Shown: positions 1-6,190, counted from the stretch's first letter. The stretch is DNA of 8,519 nucleotides from Actinomycetota bacterium (GCA_016870425.1 VGBQ01000114.1:1-8519); one strand, 5' to 3'. Program-made: numbers and translations. The notes: generated by a model not told the origin, from the letters alone.

Positions 1-843
1 CACGACATCATCCTCCTGCACAGCCCCGATGCCGTCGTCGCTGCTGTTGGCATCGGTCACCCAGGCATGGTGTGGGACGTGCATGAGGACACCGCGGCCG
101 CACTCGCCATGCGACCGTGGTTGCCCGGCCCCCTGGTCGGTCCTGTCGGTGCGGCGGTGCGTTGGCTCGAGCGCCGGTCCGAGGGCACGCACCGCATTGT
201 GCTGGCCGAGCACGCCTACGCTTCTCGGTTCAGCGAGCCCCACCCGGTCGTGCTGAACACTCCACGGGTGCCCGATCGGGTACTGCCATCGGGTCGCGGA
301 CGCGCGGTCTACCTGGGCCGTGTCACGCACGCTCGCGGCGGTGCTGAGCTCATTGGACTGGGGCGCGACCTCAGCCGTCACGATGTGACGCTGGACATCA
401 TTGGCAATGCCGACCCTGACGTGAGTGCCCTGCTGGAGGCGGCCCGTGCTCAAGGCTGGGTGGAGTGGCGGGGCTTCATGGCCAACGCGCAAGCACTCGA
501 TGCCATCGAAGGTGCCACGGTGGGCGTGTCGCTGCTTCACGACCAGGCGAACTATCGACAATCCATGCCGACAAAGTTGCTCGAGTACCTCGCGCGAGGG
601 ATTCCCTTCGTCTCGACGCCACTCCCGTTGGCGGTTGACCTCGCTGAGCGCAGTGGTGCGGGCATCATCGTTCCCTTCGGCGACACCCGAGCGGCGACAG
701 ACGCGGTGCTCACTCTCCACTCGGACGATGATCGGAGACACGGCATGGCTGCCGCGGGTCGGGCGTGGGTCAAGGCAGAGGCGAATTGGGCTGTTGATGG
801 CCCTCGCTTTGTCGACATCCTCAGCGACTGGGCGGGGGGCTGA
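1..843 (+). CDS. GT4-type glycosyltransferase, 5'-truncated by window edge
   Basis: The reading frame is open from base 1, so the true start lies upstream; 280 codons are visible and perhaps 90 are missing for a usual ~370-residue enzyme. The first visible residues (DIILLHSPDA) and VWDVHEDT at codons 24-31, followed by RPWLP and LERRSEG, match the N-terminal Rossmann domain of family 4 glycosyltransferases of the 'DVHEDYP...WLP' type. The nucleotide-sugar-binding C-terminal domain shows YLGRVTHARGG (about codons 103-114) and SMPTKLLEYLARGIPFVST (188-206), the segment carrying the acidic E that contacts the donor sugar. Such enzymes transfer a sugar from an NDP-sugar to a growing glycan at the cytoplasmic face of the membrane. 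Donor and acceptor cannot be read from the sequence. It converges on the sulfotransferase block, with stop codons 7 nt apart. Family assignment is firm; the glycan is inferred only. Confidence 0.9.
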   Translation, partial: HDIILLHSPDAVVAAVGIGHPGMVWDVHEDTAAALAMRPWLPGPLVGPVGAAVRWLERRSEGTHRIVLAEHAYASRFSEPHPVVLNTPRVPDRVLPSGRGRAVYLGRVTHARGGAELIGLGRDLSRHDVTLDIIGNADPDVSALLEAARAQGWVEWRGFMANAQALDAIEGATVGVSLLHDQANYRQSMPTKLLEYLARGIPFVSTPLPLAVDLAERSGAGIIVPFGDTRAATDAVLTLHSDDDRRHGMAAAGRAWVKAEANWAVDGPRFVDILSDWAGG

Positions 844-853
844 CCGCAGGTCA
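841..853. other. small dyad joining two convergent stop codons
   Basis: TGACCGCAGGTCA is a perfect inverted repeat with a 5-bp stem and GCA loop. Its left arm begins with the TGA of the glycosyltransferase and its right arm ends with the complement of the TGA of the minus-strand sulfotransferase. It could act as a weak bidirectional end signal, but the stem is short, there is no T-run on either strand, and its symmetry follows partly from two TGA stops facing each other. Confidence 0.3.
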
Positions 854-1909
854 CGCGTCCCGGCGCGGGCCTCGCAGCATCAGGAGTATGGCTGCCCCCG
901 CCGCTTCAGCCACGGCCGCGGCGTCCGGCATGCCCGGAGTCTGCGTCGACACCGACAGATCGTCGAGGGATCCGATGATGCGGATCCCGGAGGCCGCCAG
1001 GTCGGCCCGGTCTTCCTCCGCCCAGGCGCGGACGGTGGCCACCATGCCCTCGGGCAGCCCCAGGCGCGGACCGCGGTCGGGGCGCTCGGTCCAGCCGCGT
1101 CGGATGAGCAGCCGCTGCCAGGCTCGCACCTCCCGCCGCCCCTCGCCCTCGCGACGTGCCACGAGGTTGAGTCCCTGCAGCGCCATACTTTCGGCTGCCG
1201 TGAGCGAGATGTTGGCGGCCTCGAGGTCGATAGCGGGCGGCTGCTCAGGCAGGGCGGGCATAACCGCGGCCTCCCGGAATCGGCGCCAGATCTCGCTCAC
1301 GTCCGCGCCCGACGCCGGCACGGTGACGACGCAGGCACTGCGCGCCACCTGGGCCCAGCGGCGCGCGAGTTGCCCGTAGCGATACGCGCGCCAGAATCCG
1401 CGGCCCAGCTCGGCCTCCTCCCTGCGGGAGGTGCGTTCCTCGGAGCGCAGGGCCAAGTAGTCGTCGTAGGCCTCGAAGTTGCCATTGCGCATGTGCTGCT
1501 GCCAGGAGCTCGGTAGGACACGACCGAGGTCACGGGCCGTGATGACGACGTCGACGGGTGCGGGAGCGAGCGCTGTCACGACTGCGGCGGCACCGCTGGC
1601 ACGCAGCACCGAGAGCGCCTCCGCCGACAAGATCACGTCGCCGTCAGCAGACGACACGGCATCCAGTAGGGCCCGAGCGTCGCTGCCGTCCTGGTGGGTC
1701 CATGCGTCCTCTTGCAGGCTGATCTCGCCTTGCGACCGCGCCAGGTCGATCAGGCCGGGGACGTGGTTGTGGTCGACTCGTCCGCGCGTCCGCACCGGGT
1801 ACGCCGTCGCGGGAATTGCGGCGTCCTCGACGCATCGCTGCAGGACGCGCTGCAGGTAGGTGGTCGCGGTCTTGCGCGGACCGATGTGGAGGACGACGCG
1901 ACGGGCCAC
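851..1909 (-). CDS. sulfotransferase family protein, type A (copy A2)
   Basis: This is a 352-residue, apparently soluble protein. The N-terminus LHIGPRKTATTYLQ (residues 7-20) is the 5'-phosphosulfate-binding loop of PAPS-dependent sulfotransferases, with K13 as the expected phosphate/sulfate ligand. VVITARDLGRVLPSSWQQ (121-138) fits the 3'-phosphate-binding strand-helix, with R126 and S134/S135. The family moves sulfate from PAPS to a hydroxyl of a carbohydrate or other acceptor; the acceptor here is unknown. It aligns without gaps to the copy at 3982-5076 over roughly the first 150 residues, and 17 of 18 residues around the second motif are shared with their flanks nearly identical. The loop has A15 where the paralogue has the more usual G. 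The GTG start lies 1 nt after the TGA of the upstream B2 gene, with no good Shine-Dalgarno, so translation is probably coupled. It is last in the A1-B1-B2-A2 series. Confidence 0.85.
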   Translation of the reverse strand: MARRVVLHIGPRKTATTYLQRVLQRCVEDAAIPATAYPVRTRGRVDHNHVPGLIDLARSQGEISLQEDAWTHQDGSDARALLDAVSSADGDVILSAEALSVLRASGAAAVVTALAPAPVDVVITARDLGRVLPSSWQQHMRNGNFEAYDDYLALRSEERTSRREEAELGRGFWRAYRYGQLARRWAQVARSACVVTVPASGADVSEIWRRFREAAVMPALPEQPPAIDLEAANISLTAAESMALQGLNLVARREGEGRREVRAWQRLLIRRGWTERPDRGPRLGLPEGMVATVRAWAEEDRADLAASGIRIIGSLDDLSVSTQTPGMPDAAAVAEAAGAAILLMLRGPRRDA

Positions 1910-1910
1910 T

Positions 1911-2891
1911 TCAGCGGCGCCAGTGTGGGACCACAGCGCGGCCGTGACGTCCGCGCAGGTAGCCGGCCGGGAGTGCGCATCCGAGAGCTAGGACCCACGC
2001 GACGGGAGAGACGGCCGGCACCGCAACGGTGGCCAGGAGGCCCAGCAGGGCGAAGAGGGCTGACGTGGCAAGCAGGGGGAACGCCCAGCGTTGACGGTTG
2101 CTGCGACGCGGCTCCGGCGTGAGTGCGACAGGTTGGGGAGTGCCTGACGACGTGTGACGCCGTGGCTTGCGCAGTCCAGCAGTCTTGCGGCGGCCGAGAG
2201 GTGTCTCCACGGGGTAGTCGCGCTCAAAGAGCCAGACAGCGCTGAGATCCTCGATCGCCTCGAGCTCATCGGTGGTGAGAGTGTCGCGCCAGGCACCTTC
2301 ACGACCGTCCGTGATGTGGTTGGCCGTGACCCGAAGGTCAGGATTCACCCCCTCGTGGCGCCACTGCCAGACGCGCTCCTGCTGCTGCTCAAGCGTGACG
2401 AACTCGGCAATTTCCGCCACGCGCTCATCGGTCACATCGACACTAAGGAAGTCGGCGAGGCTACGCACGAGACCGGCTAGGTCGCCTTGGATCTCCTCGT
2501 AGCGGCCCGCCCACACTGATCCGCGCTGCAGCCAGAACGCGTCCCCGTGGATCTCGCGTCGCGCGATTGTCCGGCTGGTGGCCGGACCCCGTCGAGGGCT
2601 CCCCTCCTTGAGTCGGGCCTTGCGGAAGAGGGAGGCGACCACATCGCGCACGTCGCGGTAGGTGTAGAGATACAAGGCCCCCTCCTGCGGGAAGTCTCCC
2701 TCCGGGAGGCCGTGGCGGTAGTGGATCTTGGCGAGCAGGAGGTCCTCGGGATCGGCCGCAGCCGCGGGGAAATCACCCGAGGGGATCCCATGCGGGTTCC
2801 GAAGTCCAGGCCGCCCATCAAGGAGTTGGCGGGTGACCTGCCACACGAGAGTGGATCCGGAGCGGTGCATTCCGCAGACGAGGACGAGCAC
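1911..2891 (-). CDS. membrane-anchored sulfotransferase-like protein, type B (copy B2)
   Basis: This 326-residue protein has three parts. Residues 1-230 are a sulfotransferase-like P-loop fold: VCGMHRSGST (5-14) is the PAPS-binding loop, TYRDVRDVVASLF (77-89) supplies the 3'-phosphate R79 and S87, and NHITDGREGAWRDTLT (191-206) matches the C-terminal GxxGxW phosphate-contact motif. A basic linker (LGRRKTAGLRKPRRH, 232-246) follows. Two hydrophobic stretches (about 269-291 and 296-312) then form a likely C-terminal membrane hairpin. The catalytic domain would face the cytoplasm, where PAPS is made. By eye, 156 of the first 246 residues are identical to B1 with no gaps, and 44 of 50 are identical in residues 191-240. 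The GTG start is fixed by an in-frame TAG only four codons upstream and because any later start would remove the first strand before the P-loop. No Shine-Dalgarno is visible. The substrate is unknown. Confidence 0.85.
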   Translation of the reverse strand: MLVLVCGMHRSGSTLVWQVTRQLLDGRPGLRNPHGIPSGDFPAAAADPEDLLLAKIHYRHGLPEGDFPQEGALYLYTYRDVRDVVASLFRKARLKEGSPRRGPATSRTIARREIHGDAFWLQRGSVWAGRYEEIQGDLAGLVRSLADFLSVDVTDERVAEIAEFVTLEQQQERVWQWRHEGVNPDLRVTANHITDGREGAWRDTLTTDELEAIEDLSAVWLFERDYPVETPLGRRKTAGLRKPRRHTSSGTPQPVALTPEPRRSNRQRWAFPLLATSALFALLGLLATVAVPAVSPVAWVLALGCALPAGYLRGRHGRAVVPHWRR

Positions 2892-2903
2892 GCAAGCAGT
2901 CTA
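2892..2903 (-). promoter_or_regulatory. -10-like element at leaderless spacing before B2
   Basis: On the minus strand TAGACT (2903-2898) is followed by exactly six bases and then the GTG at 2891. TAnnnT is the actinobacterial sigma-70-type -10 core, and six bases to the start codon would place the transcription start on the G of GTG. No convincing -35 is seen. The same hexamer at the same spacing precedes B1. The call is inferred from position, and inheritance by duplication could also explain the match. Confidence 0.5.
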
Positions 2904-2948
2904 GGCGCGCCGGTGGCGTGGGCCCGCAAGCTAGTCGCGCGTCGCACC
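2901..2948 (-). pseudogene. decayed 3' end of a type A sulfotransferase gene
   Basis: In the frame ending at the TAG of 2903-2901 the gap between B1 and B2 encodes LAGPRHRRA-stop. The intact A1 gene ends LAGLGRTHA-stop, and A2 ends LRGPRRDA-stop. Aligning by codon from the A1 tail through TAG, ACT and the next GTG, about 30 of 45 bases match. The codon before LAG is TAG where A1 has TAC (Tyr), a nonsense change, and a few further residues (G and A in GCGAT against GGAAL) also fit. The match fades upstream and B1 ends at 2983, so only a stub exists. It probably marks a tandem-duplication junction or a deleted A gene. The short length makes this suggestive rather than proven. Confidence 0.45.
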
Positions 2949-2982
2949 GCAGCCGGAGGTTCCGTCGGTCCGGTCCCTCGCG

Positions 2983-3972
2983 TCAGCGGCGCCAGCGAGG
3001 CGCCAGCGCGCGATCGCGACGACCCCTGAGGTAGGCGCCCACAAGGGCGCACCCGAGCGACAGGACCCACGAGAGGGCGGAGGCGGCGGGCACCGTGAAG
3101 GCCGCCAGGACCCCCAGGAGGGCAAGGACGGCGGACGTGGCGAGCAGGGGGACCGCCCAGCGTTGCCGGCTCCGACGACGCAGTTCTGGGGCCGACGGGG
3201 CAGGCAGGAGGCTTGCGGAGGTAGACGAGCGCGCTTGGCGTCGTGCCTTGCGCAGTCCTGCAGTCTTGCGGCGGCCGAGAGGTGTCTCCAAGGGGTAGCT
3301 GTGCTCGAAGAGCCAGGTCGCGCTGAGTTCCTCGATCGCTTCAAGTTCATCGGTGGTGAGGGTGTCTCGCCATGCACCCACACGGCCATCAGTGATGTGG
3401 TTGACAGTCACGCGAAGGTTGTCGTCGATGCCGTGATCGCGAGCTGCCTCGGCTCTCTGCTCTTGGCTCTGCGAATCCACGTCGCGGACGATCTCGGCAA
3501 CTCGGGAACTGTCGACCGCAACGCCCAGATAGTCCGCGAGCGAACGGACGAGATTCGGAACGTCGTTACGAAAGTCCTCATAGCGCCCGACCCAGATGTC
3601 TGGCTTAGAGTTCCAGATCTCGTCTCCGCGGAGTTCGCGCCGCGCGATAAGGCGACTCTGGTCGGCTCCTCTGCCGGGGTCATCGGGTCCGAGTTCCCCC
3701 TTCCGAAAGAGGGAGGCAACGACGTCGCGCACATCGCGGTAGGTGTAGAGGTAACGTGCCCCGTCACTGGGGAAGTGCTCACGAGTGAGTGCCCGACGGA
3801 AGTGCACCTTCACCATGAGCAAGTCCCCGGGATCGGCGGCGGCCCCTGGGAACTCATCTGTCGAGATCCTGCGTGGGTTGCGCAGGCCTGGCGTGCCCTC
3901 CAACAGGTGACGCGCGACTTGCCAGACGAGCGTGGAACCCGAGCGGTGCATCCCGCACACCACGATGAGCAC
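2983..3972 (-). CDS. membrane-anchored sulfotransferase-like protein, type B (copy B1)
   Basis: This is a 329-residue paralogue of B2 with the same three-part layout. The PAPS-loop VCGMHRSGST is at residues 5-14, the 3'-phosphate motif TYRDVRDVVASLF at 77-89, WVGRYEDF at about 127-134, and NHITDGRVGAWRDTLT at 191-206. After a basic linker come two hydrophobic segments at about 272-294 and 299-315, ending with a short basic tail (RWRR, shared with B2 as HWRR). It is expected to bind PAPS in the cytoplasm while attached to the inner leaflet, acting on an unidentified acceptor. Divergence from B2 is concentrated in residues 91-190, apart from a conserved LVRSLAD; this probably includes acceptor-contacting surface, so the two may differ in substrate. 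The GTG start is in frame with, and only four codons after, the TAG stop of A1. No Shine-Dalgarno is seen. Expression may come by read-through from A1, by leaderless initiation, or both. Confidence 0.85.
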   Translation of the reverse strand: MLIVVCGMHRSGSTLVWQVARHLLEGTPGLRNPRRISTDEFPGAAADPGDLLMVKVHFRRALTREHFPSDGARYLYTYRDVRDVVASLFRKGELGPDDPGRGADQSRLIARRELRGDEIWNSKPDIWVGRYEDFRNDVPNLVRSLADYLGVAVDSSRVAEIVRDVDSQSQEQRAEAARDHGIDDNLRVTVNHITDGRVGAWRDTLTTDELEAIEELSATWLFEHSYPLETPLGRRKTAGLRKARRQARSSTSASLLPAPSAPELRRRSRQRWAVPLLATSAVLALLGVLAAFTVPAASALSWVLSLGCALVGAYLRGRRDRALAPRWRR

Positions 3973-3984
3973 GCGCCCAGTCTA
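3973..3984 (-). promoter_or_regulatory. -10-like element overlapping A1 stop, before B1
   Basis: TAGACT (3984-3979) lies six bases upstream of the B1 GTG; its first three bases are the stop codon of A1. Spacing and hexamer are identical to those before B2 although the six intervening bases differ (GGGCGC against GCTTGC). This suits a leaderless promoter. No -35 is evident. Constraint from the stop codon explains TAG but not ACT. Confidence 0.45.
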
Positions 3985-5076
3985 TGCGTGGGTGCGGCCG
4001 AGCCCCGCGAGGTACGCGAGCGCCGCGCCGCCGGCCGCGGCGACTTCATCCGCTCGGGGCAGGTCCCCCGCTACGCCGGCCTGGCCAGGATCGACCAAGA
4101 GATCGGTTTCGGGTCCGACCAGGATGGCCGAGGTGGAGCGCAGCAGGCTCAGGTCATCGTCGGCCCAGGCCGACACGCGCGGCACCCATGAGGAGGGGAT
4201 GCGCACGGGGGCACCGCGTTCGGGCCGTGGCGCGAAGGCCTCGCGGACGATCCGGGAGCGCAGCGCCCGCATGTCGGCGCCATCGGCCTTGTCCGGGTCG
4301 ACCTGGCGATTGAGCGCGGCGAGGACGAGGACCTCGGGTTCGGTCAGGCCGACGTTGGCAGCGAGATCGTCGATGGCCGGCGGCGACTCCGGCAGGATCG
4401 GACCGAGGTCAAGGGCGCGGCGGAAGCGCTGCCAGAGCTCATCGGGTGCCGCGCCACGGCGGGGCACGGTCACGACGCTCACGGTGCGCGCCAGGGGCGC
4501 CCAGCGCTCGACGAGGCCGCCGATGGCGTAGGCGCGCCAGAAGGTCTGGTCCGGATCGTCATCCCAGCGGCGGAGGAGTTCGCGCGCGTTGCCCGCCCCG
4601 CGCCGGGTTGCCTGCTGCTGAAGGTAGGTGGCGAAGCTCGTGGAACGTCCATTGCGGATGTGCTGCTGCCAGGAGCTCGGCAGCACGCGTCCAAGGTCGC
4701 GTGCGGTAATGACCACGTGGGTGTTCGGCACTCCGAGTGACTCGACCAGTCGGCGGGCAGCGCCCGGGTCGATGACCGAGAAAGCCTCGCCGGACACGAT
4801 GGCGGTGCCGTCCCACTCGTGGACCTTGCGGCGCAGTCGCTCCCAGGCTCCTGACTGCGCCTGGGCACGCGCGGGGGGGACCCAGGGGAAGGAGGCTGTG
4901 CCGAGGAGGCCGTACGCCGCAGCCTCGTGGTTGTAGATCTCGCGCCGCCCCTGCAGTCGGGTGGGGTAGAGAACTCCCTCGCGCCTAAGGTCGCCCGAGA
5001 GTCGAGCGAGCACGCGCTGGAGGTACGTCGTACCCGACTTCTGCGTGCCGATGTGCAGCAGCAGGCGATCCGCCAC
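3982..5076 (-). CDS. sulfotransferase family protein, type A (copy A1)
   Basis: This 364-residue protein has no evident membrane segment. LHIGTQKSGTTYLQ (7-20) is a textbook PAPS-binding loop with K13 and the normal G15, and VVITARDLGRVLPSSWQQ (121-138) is the 3'-phosphate region. Family knowledge gives the reaction (sulfate transfer from PAPS); the acceptor is not identifiable. It is the first gene of the minus-strand series and the only one with a clear Shine-Dalgarno: GGGAG about five bases before the GTG start at 5076. The promoter should lie between this start and ribF, where no canonical hexamers stand out. Its TAG stop is nine bases from the B1 start and in the same frame. The middle (about 150-230) is more divergent from A2 than the two motif regions. 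Confidence 0.87.
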   Translation of the reverse strand: MADRLLLHIGTQKSGTTYLQRVLARLSGDLRREGVLYPTRLQGRREIYNHEAAAYGLLGTASFPWVPPARAQAQSGAWERLRRKVHEWDGTAIVSGEAFSVIDPGAARRLVESLGVPNTHVVITARDLGRVLPSSWQQHIRNGRSTSFATYLQQQATRRGAGNARELLRRWDDDPDQTFWRAYAIGGLVERWAPLARTVSVVTVPRRGAAPDELWQRFRRALDLGPILPESPPAIDDLAANVGLTEPEVLVLAALNRQVDPDKADGADMRALRSRIVREAFAPRPERGAPVRIPSSWVPRVSAWADDDLSLLRSTSAILVGPETDLLVDPGQAGVAGDLPRADEVAAAGGAALAYLAGLGRTHA

Positions 5077-5094
5077 GTGGTCTCCCGATGGCCG

Positions 5095-5110
5095 GGGCGC
5101 GCCGGCGCCC
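5095..5110. repeat. GC-rich inverted repeat between divergent genes
   Basis: GGGCGC-GCCG-GCGCCC is a perfect 6-bp inverted repeat with a 4-nt centre. It sits 18 nt upstream of the A1 start codon, just 5' of its Shine-Dalgarno, and about 25 nt before the likely ribF start. It could be an operator for the divergent pair or a stem-loop in the A1 leader. In GC-rich DNA a repeat of this size can arise by chance. Confidence 0.35.
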
Positions 5111-5135
5111 GGAGGTCACATCCTCGCATGCGGCG

Positions 5136-6062
5136 ATGCCGTGGCAGGCTTCGCACGTGCGCGTGGCGATCATCGGCAACTTCGACGGGGTCCATGGCGG
5201 GCACCGAGCCCTGGTGAGGCGGGCCCGGGAGCACCTCGGGGGAGACCCGAATGGCCGCGTCGTTGCCGTGACGTTCGATCCCCACCCGGCCGCCGTGCTC
5301 CGACCCGACCGCTCGCCGTCACGGCTGACGTCGGTCGACCGCCGCGCCGACCTCCTGCGCGACGCGGGCGTCGACGAGGTCGTCGTGCTGCAATTCACGC
5401 CGGAGTTCGCGTCGCGCAGCCCTGAGGACTTTGCGCGAATGCTCCGCGAAGCTCCGGCTATCGCGGCGGACGCTGTCATCGTCGGCGACAACTTCCGCTT
5501 CGGTGCGCAGGCTGCGGGCGATACCGCGATGCTCGCCGACTTTGGTGCCGCTCTCGGCTTCGACGTCGAGGTGATCTCGCTGGTGTCCGAGCAGGTCCCC
5601 GGTGATGTCGATGGTGCCTGGTCATCGACTCGGATTCGCGATGCCATTGCCGCGGGGGACCTTGCGGCGGCATCCGCGATGCTGGGCCGCCCACACCGGC
5701 TCGAGGGCACGGTGGTCCGCGGTGACCAGCGCGGGAGGGAGCTCGGCTATCCCACCGCCAACGTCCACGTGGAGGCAGATGCCGCGCTGCCTCCTGACGG
5801 CGTCTACGCCGGCCGCCTGGTGGTCGCGGGCGAGGGGCTGCCGGCGGCGGTCTCGATCGGCACCAACCCCCAGTTTGAGGGCACGAGGCGCCGCGTCGAG
5901 GCGTATGCCATCGGACGCGATGACCTGGATCTCTACGGCGTGCAGGTCGGCGTGGACCTGGTCGCGCGCTTGCGGGGGCAGGAGGTCTTCGCATCGGTCG
6001 ATGAGCTCGTGGCGCAGATGGCCCGGGATGTCTCCGCCGCCGAGGCTGCCCTCGAGGGCTGA
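5136..6062 (+). CDS. ribF: bifunctional riboflavin kinase / FAD synthetase
   Basis: The enzyme phosphorylates riboflavin to FMN and adenylylates FMN to FAD in the cytoplasm. Numbering from ATG 5136 (308 residues): the N-terminal nucleotidyltransferase domain has GNFDGVHGGHR (14-24, with the HxGH ATP site), VTFDPHP (45-51), VGDNFRFG (116-123) and SSTRIRDAI (163-171). The C-terminal flavokinase domain has GTVVRGDQRG and LGYPTAN (191-209, ATP/Mg binding), DGVYAG (about 221-226) and VEAY with catalytic-type E255. Both activities look intact. The start is uncertain. ATG 5088 is open but would leave only 11 nt to the divergent A1 gene. GTG 5157 gives VRVAIIGNFDG, a compact N-terminus, with CAGGCT six bases before it. 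The GGAGGT at 5111-5116 is too far from any in-frame start. In most actinobacteria truB lies directly upstream; here it does not. Confidence 0.93.
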   Translation: MPWQASHVRVAIIGNFDGVHGGHRALVRRAREHLGGDPNGRVVAVTFDPHPAAVLRPDRSPSRLTSVDRRADLLRDAGVDEVVVLQFTPEFASRSPEDFARMLREAPAIAADAVIVGDNFRFGAQAAGDTAMLADFGAALGFDVEVISLVSEQVPGDVDGAWSSTRIRDAIAAGDLAAASAMLGRPHRLEGTVVRGDQRGRELGYPTANVHVEADAALPPDGVYAGRLVVAGEGLPAAVSIGTNPQFEGTRRRVEAYAIGRDDLDLYGVQVGVDLVARLRGQEVFASVDELVAQMARDVSAAEAALEG

Positions 6063-6068
6063 TACCCT
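6060..6068 (+). promoter_or_regulatory. putative extended -10 for rpsO(-pnp)
   Basis: TGATACCCT fits the extended -10 pattern TGnTAnnnT and overlaps the ribF TGA stop. Transcription would begin near 6075 and give a leader of about 115 nt before rpsO. No -35 match lies at 16-19 bases upstream, as is common for extended -10 promoters. It is inferred from sequence pattern only. Confidence 0.45.
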
Positions 6069-6100
6069 TTCCCTCGACGGTCTCAGGGCGGGCGCCCGGG

Positions 6101-6155
6101 GACTCGTGACGACCCCGCCGGGGTCACCGCTCACTGGTTCAGGGCCCATTGGCCC
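6101..6155 (+). promoter_or_regulatory. structured rpsO 5' leader (possible S15 autoregulatory site)
   Basis: Two hairpins lie in the ribF-rpsO interval. The first is GACCCC-GCC-GGGGTC (6111-6125), extendable by GTGA 6106-6109 with TCAC 6131-6134 across an internal loop. The second is GGGCC-CATT-GGCCC (6142-6155). Neither is followed by a T-run, so a terminator for ribF is unlikely. S15 is known to repress its own mRNA through leader structures that differ between phyla; a structured leader here would suit that. No match to a specific known leader class is claimed. Confidence 0.4.
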
Positions 6156-6190
6156 AGGGCCGAGGCGGACGACGCGCCCGAGAGGACATC

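Noticed and set aside
425..1516. 363-codon + frame overlapping the glycosyltransferase and A2
   Set aside because: It crosses two real genes in wrong frames and is rich in Arg/Ala/Gly as expected of a shadow frame.
3163..4191. 342-codon open frame on the + strand opposite B1 and the end of A1
   Set aside because: It is antisense to two recognisable sulfotransferase-like genes, with low-complexity composition and no motif.
5088..5135. Upstream ATG 5088 as the ribF start
   Set aside because: It would leave 11 nt between divergent start codons, has no ribosome-binding site and adds residues not expected before GNFDGVH.
5128..5217. 29-codon frame starting ATG 5128 after GGAGGT 5111-5116, overlapping the ribF start
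   Set aside because: The spacing of 11 bases is long, the peptide has no recognisable feature and the codons are those of ribF in another frame. An upstream overlapping ORF cannot be excluded but is unsupported.
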